A stretch of 64,000 bases of DNA, from contig DATNQN010000055.1 of the NCBI GenBank assembly GCA_036703985.1, positions 1-64,000 on the forward strand, in the 5' to 3' direction. The DNA comes from Leptolyngbyaceae cyanobacterium (GTDB taxonomy: Bacteria > Cyanobacteriota > Cyanobacteriia > Cyanobacteriales > Aerosakkonemataceae). Positions 44,855 through 54,032 of the stretch are shown here, one piece after another. Below the pieces are notes generated by a model. It searched no databases and was not told the DNA's origin. It saw only the letters and a program-made list of their open reading frames with translations. Each line of letters begins with the position of its first letter. Within the stretch, counting starts at the first letter, position 1. The position numbers were made by a program, and so were the translations under genes.

Positions 44855-46300
44855 TTAAATCTTTTTCAGTTCGCTAAATTTGAGGTGAATTTTTTCTAAT
44901 TCATCTTCCATGTTGTCAATAATTTCTGGGGAAGTAAGACGAAGAATCACGAACCATGCGACACCCACCAGGAGATACATCAGGAATAAGTAAGGGAAAA
45001 CATTAAATGGATATGGGGGGACGGGATATAAGCTGCCTACGATCGGTATGAGCATAAAAGAAACGGCGAAAACTCCGACTAAGATATCGAATATTTTCAA
45101 GTTTCCCTGTTTATAAAGATATACGGGAGCAGCTACCGCTACCAAAACATAAGTCAGCAGAAATCCATAGGTAGCCATCGTTGCCATATATGTCATGATA
45201 TCTAATATTTTTAGACCAAATAATGACATTGATGCGGGAACGATAAACATGAAAATAGATAACATCGTGATGGCTACGTGAGGCGTTTTGTTGTTACTAT
45301 GTGCTTGACCGATCGCATCGTGAAATATACCGTGTCTAGCCATTGTAAACAAAATCCTGCCTCCTGCATTGATCGAGGCAATAATGCAACTAAATACGTT
45401 AACTAAGATGGCTAGGGTAATTATCATTCCTAAAAATCCTACTCCGCTCATAGTAGCAATGTCGTTGAGGGGAGCATGACTCTGCTCTAGAGGAGTGGAA
45501 GAATTTCTAAAGGCAAGCACTTCAATGTAGCTAGCAGAAACAAACAAGAAGCCGCAAATTATGGGGGTTAAAAATACTGCATAAGGTATATTTTTTAAAG
45601 GTTTTTTAGCTTCCTCCCCCAAAGAAGTTGCACTTTCAAAGCCCACGTAACTGAAGAAAGCCAGCACGAGCCCAACTATCATCATGTTTGGCTTGGTATC
45701 TTTGAGCGTCAGTTGTTCCATGTCAATAGTAAAGCCATTTTTCAAAAAGAAAATGGCAAACACTAGAAATATTAACCCAAGGGAAATAACTTCCAATATC
45801 AGCATTAACTTGGTTGATAATTCGATATTCTTATAAGCAAAATACCAACCAGTACCTGCACATATAGCAAATAAAAATAAGGGAGAAAATTCTATTCCGA
45901 TATTACTAAGTACAACATTGGTAAAATTACTAAATGCTGTTTGAACTACCATTCCCGTAAATAGATAAGCCAGCAAAAGGCTCCATCCGGAAAGAACGCC
46001 TAAGGTAGAACCAAGTCCCATTGCAACGTAAGAATAAAGAGAACCGGGAGAGGCGGAACGACTGGCAAACTGGTTAATGCAAAGACCAATAAATACCGTA
46101 CCGATGGAAGCGATGATAAAACCTAACCATGTAGAGTTGCCAGCGCTGGCAAATACAAGAGCTATGTTAATCGCAGGGGTGGCAGTGGGTGCAACGTTGG
46201 CAACTGACTGAGCAATAATTTCTGGGAAAGAAAGACATTCTGATTTTAAACCAGAAACACTTTGATTACTTGAATTAGGTATTGGTAAATTATCTGTCAT
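44855..46300 (-). CDS. APC-superfamily amino acid permease
   Basis: The 481-residue protein has about twelve membrane helices. It begins LSFPEIIAQSVANVAPTATPAINIALVFASAG, with the unwound helix 1 region typical of the amino acid/polyamine/organocation family, and has FFSYVGFESATSLGEEAKKPLKNIPYAV, the APC hallmark in helix 6 and the following loop. The substrate is not predictable. It ends with a cytosolic acidic helix (SPEIIDNMEDELEKIHLKFSELKKI). It converges on the glycosyltransferase gene. Confidence 0.9.
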   Translation of the reverse strand: MTDNLPIPNSSNQSVSGLKSECLSFPEIIAQSVANVAPTATPAINIALVFASAGNSTWLGFIIASIGTVFIGLCINQFASRSASPGSLYSYVAMGLGSTLGVLSGWSLLLAYLFTGMVVQTAFSNFTNVVLSNIGIEFSPLFLFAICAGTGWYFAYKNIELSTKLMLILEVISLGLIFLVFAIFFLKNGFTIDMEQLTLKDTKPNMMIVGLVLAFFSYVGFESATSLGEEAKKPLKNIPYAVFLTPIICGFLFVSASYIEVLAFRNSSTPLEQSHAPLNDIATMSGVGFLGMIITLAILVNVFSCIIASINAGGRILFTMARHGIFHDAIGQAHSNNKTPHVAITMLSIFMFIVPASMSLFGLKILDIMTYMATMATYGFLLTYVLVAVAAPVYLYKQGNLKIFDILVGVFAVSFMLIPIVGSLYPVPPYPFNVFPYLFLMYLLVGVAWFVILRLTSPEIIDNMEDELEKIHLKFSELKKI

Positions 46301-46370
46301 TGGGTAGATTTACAAAATAAAATAAGCAACAGTATATTACCGATTTTTTAAAATTGTCTATGCTGCTTAA

Positions 46371-47147
46371 TTAATCGTTTTGTATTGTCCATCCCAAGCG
46401 GGTTTGCTGTTGATAAATGAGTTTTAAAGTATTAATATCTCTGGCTGAGATTGGTGGCGGATGACTAACTTGAGAAAAGTATAAGGCATCGGTTTGAAGA
46501 GGACTGTGACCCCAAATACCAAGGGCGTGACCGAGTTCGTGGCGAATGCTGGGGAGGATGTAATCTGGTGCTTGGTTATCGCCCAGGTAAATGTTAAATC
46601 TTTGTGATAAAACTGTAGCTGAGTTTGATGATTTGCGAAGATAAAATTCGTAGCGAGTTTCGGCTGCTCTGACGCGAGGCAACTCTATGCGACCTGTATC
46701 AGGGTTGAAATTCGGTCGGAGGGGAGGACGCGATCGCAAAATTTTGATATCAGCAGTATCGGAATTCTGTACTACTTCTAAAGGCAAATAAACGTTCCAT
46801 TCTCGGACTGCTTGTAGAACTGCTGCTACCCATTTTCGCGATCGATCGTAGTTACTATTTTCTTCCCCTTCTTCTGGTTGAACATATACCTTAACTGGAA
46901 ATTCAGACCAAACTAAATAGCCGACTTGTGTCGGCTTCACTTGGTCGAAATAATCACCACTACTAGTTGAATCTTGCCATTGAGCTAACGTTAGTGGTAG
47001 AGGATGTGGCTGTAGTGGAGGCAGTGCATTTGGCATTGTCCTTGATGTGCCTACAGCCAAAACCAACAGGCAGGTACAAATAGCTAAGGCTATTATCTGG
47101 CGAAAACCAGATTTGCCGATCGGCTTTTTTTCCCAAACTTGGCGCAT
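46371..47147 (-). CDS. Secreted matrixin-like zinc metalloprotease
   Basis: The 258-residue protein has a signal peptide or membrane anchor (about 19-40, IIALAICTCLLVLAVG) and a metzincin zinc site, HELGHALGIWGH, near 203-214 (HExxHxxGxxH). Upstream are the strands expected of a small matrixin-like domain, KWVAAVLQAVREWNVYLPLEVV. No pro-domain or haemopexin domain is seen. The product probably acts in the periplasm or outside the cell. The start lies six bases after the secG stop, so the two are likely co-transcribed. Confidence 0.87.
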   Translation of the reverse strand: MRQVWEKKPIGKSGFRQIIALAICTCLLVLAVGTSRTMPNALPPLQPHPLPLTLAQWQDSTSSGDYFDQVKPTQVGYLVWSEFPVKVYVQPEEGEENSNYDRSRKWVAAVLQAVREWNVYLPLEVVQNSDTADIKILRSRPPLRPNFNPDTGRIELPRVRAAETRYEFYLRKSSNSATVLSQRFNIYLGDNQAPDYILPSIRHELGHALGIWGHSPLQTDALYFSQVSHPPPISARDINTLKLIYQQQTRLGWTIQND

Positions 47148-47152
47148 CCCGA

Positions 47153-47386
47153 TTAACTAGGTAACCAACCAGCGCTTAAAACAACCGTCAAGCCCATAAA
47201 AACCACCGTCAGCGCCCAGGTAATGCGATTGAGGGTAGTTTCTGCACTTTTAGCGCTGCTGAATAACTGAGCTTGACCCCCAATAGCGCCAATGCCATCT
47301 CCTTTGGGACTGTGCAGCAACACTAACACGATCAAAGCAAAAGCAGATAATGCCCAAATAATTTCTACGATTTTGACGACAGTCAT
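47153..47386 (-). CDS. secG: Preprotein translocase subunit SecG
   Basis: The 77-residue protein has two membrane helices (about 5-25 and 52-72) with the conserved loop LLHSPKGDGIGAIGGQAQLFSSAKSAETTLNRIT between them. SecG helps SecYE in protein export. The gene lies between gpmI and the metalloprotease on the same strand, an order common in cyanobacteria for gpmI-secG. Confidence 0.95.
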   Translation of the reverse strand: MTVVKIVEIIWALSAFALIVLVLLHSPKGDGIGAIGGQAQLFSSAKSAETTLNRITWALTVVFMGLTVVLSAGWLPS

Positions 47387-47504
47387 GGTTAGTTAATGAA
47401 TTGGTAATTGTTAGTAGGCCGATGATCGATTTTAGATTTGTTTTGAGATGGAAAAAAGTTTCGTTTATCTCTTATTCTAAAATCTGGCAGAGCGAAACCA
47501 AAAA

Positions 47505-49100
47505 TTAGGAAACTCGCACTGGTGTACGATTGGGCTTGACTTGCAATTGAGCAGGCACGATCATGGATTGGCCTGTCATTTCGGCTGGCTGAGGTAGTTT
47601 CAAAATCTCCAGGATGGTCGGAGCTACATCTGCAAGACGACCATCGTTTCGCAGATTTACTTCAGCACCGTGTCCGGCAATTTTCAATCCTTCTCCTTCC
47701 ACCAGGATAAAGGGAACCGGGTTAGTTGTGTGAGCCGTCCAAGGATTTCCTTGTTCATCCCACATATATTCGGCGTTACCGTGATCGGCAATAATAATCG
47801 CTGTGCCGCCAGCTTTGTTAATGCTTTCGATCAGTCCTCCCAGACAGGTATCAACGGTTTCCAGTGCTTGCACAGTGGCTTCCATTTTCCCTGTATGCCC
47901 TACCATGTCTGGATTAGCGTAGTTAATTACTACCAGAGAGTAAATTTGTTTTTCAATTGCTCTAATCGCTACGTCGGTGACTGCTTGGGCAGACATGGCT
48001 GGTGCTTTATCATAAGTTGCCACCATTGGGCTTTGCACCAATTCTCGATCTTCTCCAGGGAATGGTTCTTCTAGACCACCGTTAAAGAAGTAGGTGACGT
48101 GGGCATATTTTTCGGTTTCTGCGGTTCGGAATTGCTTTAAACCGCGATCGGCAATTACTTGTCCGAGTAAGTTGCTCAAATTTTGCGGTTCAAAAGCCAC
48201 CAATACTGGTAATTCTGGGTCGTATTGGGTAAATGTAGCAAAGGAAAGGTGGCTAATTTGTAGCCTTTCAAACCCATCAAAATTGGGATTCACGAAGGCA
48301 CTACAAATTTCTCTAGCTCGATCGGGACGGAAGTTGAAGAAGATTACTCCATCTCCAGATTCAACTGCGCCTGGGGCAATGCGAATGGGAATAATAAATT
48401 CATCGGTGACGCCTTCTTCGTAGGAGGCTAACATCACTTCTGCTGCCGATCGCCCATCTCCCGATCCATCTTGGGTCATGATGTCGTAGGCTTGTTTCAC
48501 TCGATCCCAACGACGATCGCGATCCATTGCGTAGTAGCGACCACTGATCGTAACGATGCTTCCTAAACCAATTTGATCAATGTGGTTTTGGATTTGTTTA
48601 ATTGCTTCTACACCATCTTTGGGGTTGGTATCGCGACCATCGGTAATGGCATGAACGCAAACTTGGGAAACTTGTTGTGCTTTCGCTAAATCTAGCAAAC
48701 CTAACAAATGATTTAAATGGGAATGCACTCCTCCTTCGGAACACAATCCCATCAGATGAAGTTTGCTACCTCGACTTTGCACTTCTTGACAAACTTTTAC
48801 TAATGCTGGGTTGCTCAACAAAGTGCCATCTTCTACAGCATCAGAAATCCGAACTAACTCTTGGGGTACAACCCGTCCGGCTCCAATATTCAGGTGGCCC
48901 ACTTCCGAGTTGCCCATTTGTCCTTCTGGCAATCCCACTGCTTTTCCAGATGTGCGAAGCAGGGTGTGGGGATAGGCTTTCCACAAACTATTCATCACCG
49001 GTGTTTTGGCAACGGCAATGGCATTACCATCGGTTTCTTCGCGATATCCCCAGCCATCTAGGATGATTAGCACCACTGGAGAGACGGGCGCTTGAGCCAT
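47505..49100 (-). CDS. gpmI: 2,3-bisphosphoglycerate-independent phosphoglycerate mutase
   Basis: Interconverts 3- and 2-phosphoglycerate using two manganese ions. The alkaline-phosphatase-like domain shows VVLIILDGWGYREETDGNAI, the catalytic serine in GNSEVGHLNIGAGRVV, and the metal ligands in DHGNAEYMWDE and the NYANPDMVGHTG stretch. The inserted transferase domain contains HAITDGRDTNPK and SGRYYAMDRDRRWDR. I used the ATG at 49100 (MAQAPVSPVVL), the usual cyanobacterial start, giving 531 residues; earlier starts at 49130 and 49145 are possible. Confidence 0.96.
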   Translation of the reverse strand: MAQAPVSPVVLIILDGWGYREETDGNAIAVAKTPVMNSLWKAYPHTLLRTSGKAVGLPEGQMGNSEVGHLNIGAGRVVPQELVRISDAVEDGTLLSNPALVKVCQEVQSRGSKLHLMGLCSEGGVHSHLNHLLGLLDLAKAQQVSQVCVHAITDGRDTNPKDGVEAIKQIQNHIDQIGLGSIVTISGRYYAMDRDRRWDRVKQAYDIMTQDGSGDGRSAAEVMLASYEEGVTDEFIIPIRIAPGAVESGDGVIFFNFRPDRAREICSAFVNPNFDGFERLQISHLSFATFTQYDPELPVLVAFEPQNLSNLLGQVIADRGLKQFRTAETEKYAHVTYFFNGGLEEPFPGEDRELVQSPMVATYDKAPAMSAQAVTDVAIRAIEKQIYSLVVINYANPDMVGHTGKMEATVQALETVDTCLGGLIESINKAGGTAIIIADHGNAEYMWDEQGNPWTAHTTNPVPFILVEGEGLKIAGHGAEVNLRNDGRLADVAPTILEILKLPQPAEMTGQSMIVPAQLQVKPNRTPVRVS

Positions 49101-49355
49101 ACTCAAATCACTCTTTGTTAAGATATTCATCCGAAATAATATCACTGACTAATGGGCAGAATACTTAGTATTATTTAGGTTTTGCAAGTTTTTCATATCA
49201 AAAGCTCTGCTTTGTTTTGGGCTGAAAACGTTAGCTTTTTGAGAAATATCTGGCCTGTTGTCTTTGATCCCTGCTTTTTGAATAGCCTAAATGGTTGTGA
49301 AAGGAGATTTTTTTAACTTTTCTTTACATTTCGTATCTTCTCTTTACTAAAAATT

Positions 49356-50009
49356 TTAAGTATTTTTACCTGCATTAGGGCAGAGATCTGCGATCGTACA
49401 TCTGCTACAAGCAGGTTTTTTGGCAGAGCAAACCGATCGTCCGTGAAATGTTAAGCAAACAAAGCAATTTCCCCATTCAGAATTTGGCAGAAGCCGGATT
49501 AAGTCTTTCTCGATTTTGTCAATATCGGTTTGCTTGCTCAGTCCCAATCGTTCGCTGAGTCGTTTGACATGGGTATCAACTGTTACGCCTGCATTAATTC
49601 CATAGGCGTAATACAGTACCATTGTAGCAGTTTTACGGGCAACCCCTGGTAGCATAACTAACTCATCAATACTTTGGGGTACTTCACCGTTGAATTTTTC
49701 TAGTAAGATGCGAGAAGCCGCTTGGATGTTCTTGGCTTTGTTACGATAAAGGCTGAGCGATCGCAACATACTCTCTATTTCTTCGGGATCTGCTTGTGCG
49801 ATCGCAGAGGCATCGGGAAAACGCTTAAATAATTCTTTGGTGACTTGGTTAACGCGATCGTCCGTGCATTGCGCCGCCATCATCACGGCTAATAACAATT
49901 GTAGCGGTGTTTCGTAGTTGAGCGGACAAGTCGCATTTGAATATAAAGGTTTTAGACGATTGAGAATTTCTAAGGCTTTTTGCTCATCAGCAACAGTAGG
50001 ATCGGTCAT
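49356..50009 (-). CDS. nth: Endonuclease III (DNA glycosylase/AP lyase)
   Basis: Removes oxidised pyrimidines in base-excision repair. The 217-residue protein has the helix-hairpin-helix LPGVARKTATMVLYYAYG (catalytic Lys), the conserved Asp in VTVDTHVKRLSERLG, and the C-terminal [4Fe-4S] loop C-x6-C-x2-C-x5-C (CSAKKPACSRCTIADLC, preceded by CFVC). All catalytic residues are intact. The ATG is directly preceded by AATCTAAAATCGA, the same leader as recO and the Rpn-like gene at 52089. Confidence 0.95.
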   Translation of the reverse strand: MTDPTVADEQKALEILNRLKPLYSNATCPLNYETPLQLLLAVMMAAQCTDDRVNQVTKELFKRFPDASAIAQADPEEIESMLRSLSLYRNKAKNIQAASRILLEKFNGEVPQSIDELVMLPGVARKTATMVLYYAYGINAGVTVDTHVKRLSERLGLSKQTDIDKIEKDLIRLLPNSEWGNCFVCLTFHGRSVCSAKKPACSRCTIADLCPNAGKNT

Positions 50010-50054
50010 TCGATTTTAGATTAGGCTTTTTAGTAAAGTGCTTGGGTTAAATTT

Positions 50055-50099
50055 AACCACAGATGAAACACAGATAAACACAGATGAACACAGATGAAG
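50055..50099. repeat. ACAGATGAACAC-type tandem repeat
   Basis: Four units (CCACAGATGAAA, CACAGATAAA, CACAGATGAA, CACAGATGAA) between nth and the ABC-F gene, same family as 6507-6548. Confidence 0.75.
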
Positions 50100-50192
50100 A
50101 GAGGATGGGATAGAATAGTTTATTTTTAAATATTTTATACAATATTTAATCATTCTTCCCATCTTCTGGTTATTTTAAAATGCTACCACCAG

Positions 50193-51905
50193 TTATTTCC
50201 GTTTGGCAGCAGCTTTCTTTTCGGCTTCTTTAGCAGCTTTGGCTGCTTTTTTAGCAGCTTTTTCTGCCTCAATTGCTGCTAATCTGGCTTGTTCCTTTTC
50301 TTCGGCAATTTTATCGAGGTAGTAATGATAATCTCCCAAATAAATGCGAAATTCTCCATCGCGAATTTCCACGATTTTGTTGGCAACTTGGGAGATAAAA
50401 TAACGATCGTGGGAAACTATAATAGCCGTGCCATCATAATTTTGTAGTGCTTCTTCCAGCATTTCTTTCGCTGGAATATCTAAATGGTTAGTCGGCTCAT
50501 CTAATATTAGTAAGTTAGCCGGACGCAACAGCATTTTAGCAAGAGCGAGACGAGCTTTTTCACCGCCACTGAGAGCAGCTACTTTCTTTAATACCGTATC
50601 GCCGCTGAATAGGAAACGACCTAACAGAGTGCGAACTTCTTCGTTTTTCCACTCAGGTACTTCATCATGGATGGTATCCATTACTGTTTTGGATAAATCC
50701 AAAGCTTCTGCTTGATTTTGTTCAAAATATCCGGGAATAACGTTATGAGCGCCTAAACTAACTTTACCTTCTGTGGGTTGTTCCATCCCCATAATTAGGC
50801 GTAGTATAGTAGATTTACCAGCACCGTTGGGGCCGAGAAACGCAATGCGATCGCCTCTTTCAATTAACAATTCTGCACCCAAAAAGAGGATTTTGTCATC
50901 GTAAGTATGCACCAAATCTTGAATTTCTACTACTTCACGACCACTGCGGGGTGCGGGTGGAAAACGGAAATGTAAAGTTCTGACTGAACCTGTCGGTGCC
51001 TCAATTTTTTCAATTTTTTCTAATTGCTTTTCCCTGCTTTTGGCTTGGGTGCTGCGGGTGGCACTAGCGCGGAAACGATCGACGAATGCTTGCTGTTTTT
51101 CTAATTCTTTTTGTTGTCTTTCGTAAGCACTAAGTTGTGCGGCTTGGTTTTCTGCTTTTTGTTGTAGATAAGCAGAATAGTTACCTAAATATGTGGTGGA
51201 AACTCCCCTTTCTGTTTCGACGATTTGAGTACAAAGACGATCCAAAAATTCTCGGTCGTGAGAAACAATTACCATTGGAGTATTTAACCCTTTTAGGTAA
51301 TTTTCCAACCATTCGATCGTCTCTAAATCTAAATGGTTAGTCGGTTCGTCCAGTAACAATATATCGGGTTTTTGCAGGATAATTTTGGCTAAACTCATTC
51401 GCATTTGCCAACCGCCGCTAAATGCGCTGACAAGTCGATCGCCATCTCCCGTCTCAAACCCCATTTCTGGTAAAATTTTATCAATCTGGGAGTCCAAACC
51501 GTAGCCATCTAAAGCTTCAAATTGGCGCTGCAACTTATCCATTTTGTGAATAAGTTTGTCTAACTGTTCTGGGGTGGCAGTTTCCATATCGCGATGCACT
51601 TGCGCCAGTGCTTCGTGGACGTTATTCGCTTCCCCAAAAGCACGCCATAATTCTTCTTTAACCGTGCGACTGGGGTCTACTTCAAATTCCTGAGTGAGGT
51701 AGCCTATATGCAAACTGGCGGGACGGATCACTTCTCCCGCAGTCGGTTCGATTTCGCCGGTGATAATCTTTAGTTGGGTAGATTTACCCGCACCGTTGAC
51801 GCCAACTAATCCGATGCGATCGCCTGGCTTCACTTCCCAGTTAACATCTTTGAGAACTTCTCCGGTAGGATAGATTTTACTGATATGTTCGAGTCGCAGC
51901 ATCAA
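50193..51905 (-). CDS. ABC-F family ATPase (translation factor or resistance type)
   Basis: The 570-residue protein has two ABC domains without membrane segments: Walker A GVNGAGKST near 36 with signature FSGGWQMRMSLAK, and GPNGAGKST near 358 with signature LSGGEKARLALAKM, each with a Walker B LLLDEPTNHLD or LILDEPTNHLD. The linker helix (about 240-300) is rich in Glu, Gln and Arg. The C-terminal tail of about 40 residues is an Ala/Lys/Glu helix. Proteins of this type bind the ribosome E site and adjust translation. It lacks a long linker, which argues against a specialised antibiotic-resistance factor. Confidence 0.92.
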   Translation of the reverse strand: MMLRLEHISKIYPTGEVLKDVNWEVKPGDRIGLVGVNGAGKSTQLKIITGEIEPTAGEVIRPASLHIGYLTQEFEVDPSRTVKEELWRAFGEANNVHEALAQVHRDMETATPEQLDKLIHKMDKLQRQFEALDGYGLDSQIDKILPEMGFETGDGDRLVSAFSGGWQMRMSLAKIILQKPDILLLDEPTNHLDLETIEWLENYLKGLNTPMVIVSHDREFLDRLCTQIVETERGVSTTYLGNYSAYLQQKAENQAAQLSAYERQQKELEKQQAFVDRFRASATRSTQAKSREKQLEKIEKIEAPTGSVRTLHFRFPPAPRSGREVVEIQDLVHTYDDKILFLGAELLIERGDRIAFLGPNGAGKSTILRLIMGMEQPTEGKVSLGAHNVIPGYFEQNQAEALDLSKTVMDTIHDEVPEWKNEEVRTLLGRFLFSGDTVLKKVAALSGGEKARLALAKMLLRPANLLILDEPTNHLDIPAKEMLEEALQNYDGTAIIVSHDRYFISQVANKIVEIRDGEFRIYLGDYHYYLDKIAEEKEQARLAAIEAEKAAKKAAKAAKEAEKKAAAKRK

Positions 51906-52062
51906 GAGTCTCCAAGGAAGTAGCAGCAGGGGAAGTTAAGCGCCAAACGAGAGCGATCGCTAGGCCGTGTTTATCTTAACAAAATTTAATGCCGAGCGAA
52001 GAGATTTAATAAACCAGATTTCTCTTTTTCATTGTCAACTGCGAATTTCACTTTTACAGAAA

Positions 52063-52088
52063 ATCCAAAATCTAAAATCTAAAATCGA
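52063..52088. repeat. (TCTAAAA)n repeat ending at the start codon of the Rpn-like gene
   Basis: TCCAAAA, then two copies of TCTAAAA and TCGA directly before the ATG at 52089. Nearly the same as the leader of recO. Confidence 0.75.
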
Positions 52089-53054
52089 ATGTCCGAACAA
52101 CGCACCGATTACGATAGTCCTTGGAAAGAAGTCATCGAAGCATATTTTCCCCAATTTTTAGAATTCTTTTTTCCTTTAGCTTATGATGCGATCGATTGGA
52201 CACAACCTTATGAATTTCTAGATACAGAACTGCAACAACTCGAACCAGATGCAGAAATTGGCAAGTGTCTGGTGGATAAAGTCGCGAAGGTTTGGTTGCT
52301 GGATGGGGAGGAAGTTTGGGTATTAGTCCACGTTGAAGTGCAAGGCCGCTATGATGTGGACTTTGCCAAGCGGATGTACACTTACAATTATCGATTGTTC
52401 GATCGCCACGAGCAGCGCGTCATCAGTTTGGCAGTTTTGGCAGACGAACGGGAAAATTGGCGACCTTCCAGCTACGGTTACGAATTGGCAGGTTGTCGCG
52501 TCAGCTTAGAATTTCCCATCGCCAAACTTTTGGACTACGAAACGCAATGGGAAACTCTGGAACAAACGACCAACCCTTTTGGCATAGTGGTGATGGCGCA
52601 TTTGCGGACAAAGGCAACCCCACAAAACCCAGAGGGTCGTTTACAGTGGAAATTGAACCTGGTCAGACGATTGTACGAACGTGGTTATAGTCGAGAAGAT
52701 GTAGTGCAATTGTTTCGATTTATCGACTGGGTAATGGTTTTGCCAAAAGAATTGGCATCTAGTTTTAAACAAGTAGCGAGAAGTTACGAGGAGGCTAGTA
52801 AAATGCGTTACGTAACCAGTATTGAACGGTTGGCAAAAGAGGAAGGAAAAGAGGAAGGAATTGTTGAAACGAGTCGAAATTACATAACTCAATTCCTACA
52901 AGCGCGATTTGGAGAAGTACCAAGTTCTATTGTCGATACTTTGAATGGAATAAACGATCCGTCTGTGCTGCAAACTCTTTTTACTCGATCGATCGCAATT
53001 GGTTCTTTAGCAGAATTTCAGCAAGTTCTAGATGAGATGGCGTCTGGGGAATAA
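52089..53054 (+). CDS. Rpn-like nuclease-fold protein, cyanobacterial multi-copy family
   Basis: The 321-residue protein begins with DSPWKEVIEAYFPQFLEFFFPLAYDAIDW, typical of a cyanobacterial family related to Rpn/PD-(D/E)XK transposase-like proteins. The core HVEVQGRYDVDFAKRMYTYNYRLFDR has the E-x-Q motif of this group. Later SIERLAKEEGKEEGIVETSRNYITQFLQARFG corresponds to the Rpn-type EEGKEEG helix and C-terminal helical part. Function is unproven; Rpn proteins promote recombination and may be phage-defence nucleases. It has no partner gene nearby. Confidence 0.75.
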   Translation: MSEQRTDYDSPWKEVIEAYFPQFLEFFFPLAYDAIDWTQPYEFLDTELQQLEPDAEIGKCLVDKVAKVWLLDGEEVWVLVHVEVQGRYDVDFAKRMYTYNYRLFDRHEQRVISLAVLADERENWRPSSYGYELAGCRVSLEFPIAKLLDYETQWETLEQTTNPFGIVVMAHLRTKATPQNPEGRLQWKLNLVRRLYERGYSREDVVQLFRFIDWVMVLPKELASSFKQVARSYEEASKMRYVTSIERLAKEEGKEEGIVETSRNYITQFLQARFGEVPSSIVDTLNGINDPSVLQTLFTRSIAIGSLAEFQQVLDEMASGE

Positions 53055-53549
53055 GCAATTTTATTTTACGGCGAGAGTGGCGATCGCATAAAGGTCGATC
53101 GCTTTTTGGTGAAGAATGCGATCGCAAACCTTCTATACCATGAAAAGCCTCTTTAGTCAAGCTTACCTCAGATGCGATCGCCTTTAGCACCGTAAAAACT
53201 CGTGCATCGCGATCGCTTTTTATCTCTAAAAATAATATTTTTTTCTAGTTTAAAAACCTTGAAACCCTTATAATTACGTAGCGGTGCTGGTAAAATTTTG
53301 CTTTTTGGTCATAACTAGGACAAAGTATCATTGTTCGTAATCATATACCAAATCGACCAAATAACGCAAGTACGTTGAATAAATGATATTTATTCTCAAC
53401 TATTTTTCTGATCGAATTTGGCTTGGCTTTAAATTTTTAAATTTATCTGGCGAAGACTATTAGCGGAAATTAATTGAGGTGAGAACTGGAGATCTGAGAC
53501 TTTTCTGAATCTTTGCTCTAGTTTCGCTCAAATATCCAAACTTTTACCA

Positions 53550-53783
53550 CTATAAGCAGTTCCAATTGAAATCAATCAAATAGCCAATTATATATCCAAA
53601 TATACGATTGTGGAAATTCTTAACTTTTTTGAATTCATTGTAGTCGCTTTCTGAAAATTCTCCTTTATACATTTGAATAAAGAAATTTTTAGTTTGCTCT
53701 TTATCTGTTACTACTCTATTAACGGATTTTAGTGTAGTCATCTTAAAGTTTAAAGGCATTTTTATACTAGGATTTAAATCCAC
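53550..53783 (-). CDS. Possible small hypothetical protein
   Basis: 77 codons with composition like real protein (KNFHNRIFGYIIGYLIDFNWN at the end) but no family I recognise. The start codon lies within the palindromic repeat and there is no ribosome site. It may be a fragment of a longer lost gene. Confidence 0.25.
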   Translation of the reverse strand: MDLNPSIKMPLNFKMTTLKSVNRVVTDKEQTKNFFIQMYKGEFSESDYNEFKKVKNFHNRIFGYIIGYLIDFNWNCL

Positions 53784-53863
53784 TTAAGTGGACTAAATTT
53801 TTCTTATTTCCAGTCCTCTTTCAGAGGACTTTCGCTATTAGCCTGGGGTTTGAACCCCAGGCG
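53777..53863. repeat. Nested palindromic repeat, copy 3 (half)
   Basis: Hairpin TCCACTTAAGTGGA, spacer, hairpin AGTCCTCTTTCAGAGGACT, TTCGCTATTAGCC and hairpin CCTGGGGTTTGAACCCCAGG. The modules are the same as at 23082-23327 in reverse order. Confidence 0.75.
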
Positions 53864-53952
53864 AACTAAATCTCCCTTTCATTTATCCGCCCCTACCTTC
53901 ATGCAAAAACAAGATGGGGATCGATCGCATCTTGCATAACCAATGTGAATCT

Positions 53953-53966
53953 GTAGCTAAATTTAC
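53953..53966 (+). promoter_or_regulatory. NtcA-type site upstream of nirB
   Basis: GTAGCTAAATTTAC matches GTA-N8-TAC exactly, the consensus of the nitrogen regulator NtcA. It lies 67 bp before the nirB ATG at 54033. A perfect -10 box at the standard distance is not seen. Nitrogen control fits the job of the downstream genes. Confidence 0.6.
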
Positions 53967-54032
53967 AAAATCTAATAGTAATTACAAATAACACTGATAA
54001 GGAGAACTAAAACATGGACGTTTTAGAAATAC

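Larger units (their letters stand above)
53055..54032. other. Near 1-kb gene-poor region upstream of nirB
   Basis: Contains four HIP1 octamers (GCGATCGC) within 53080-53216, a possible small gene on the minus strand (53550-53783), a half-copy of the nested palindromic repeat (53777-53863) and the nirB promoter with an NtcA-type site. The segment 53220-53540 holds nothing I can name. Confidence 0.5.

Noticed and set aside
50193-51905. Drug-exporting ABC transporter
   Set aside because: Two ATPase domains without membrane segments; ABC-F type.
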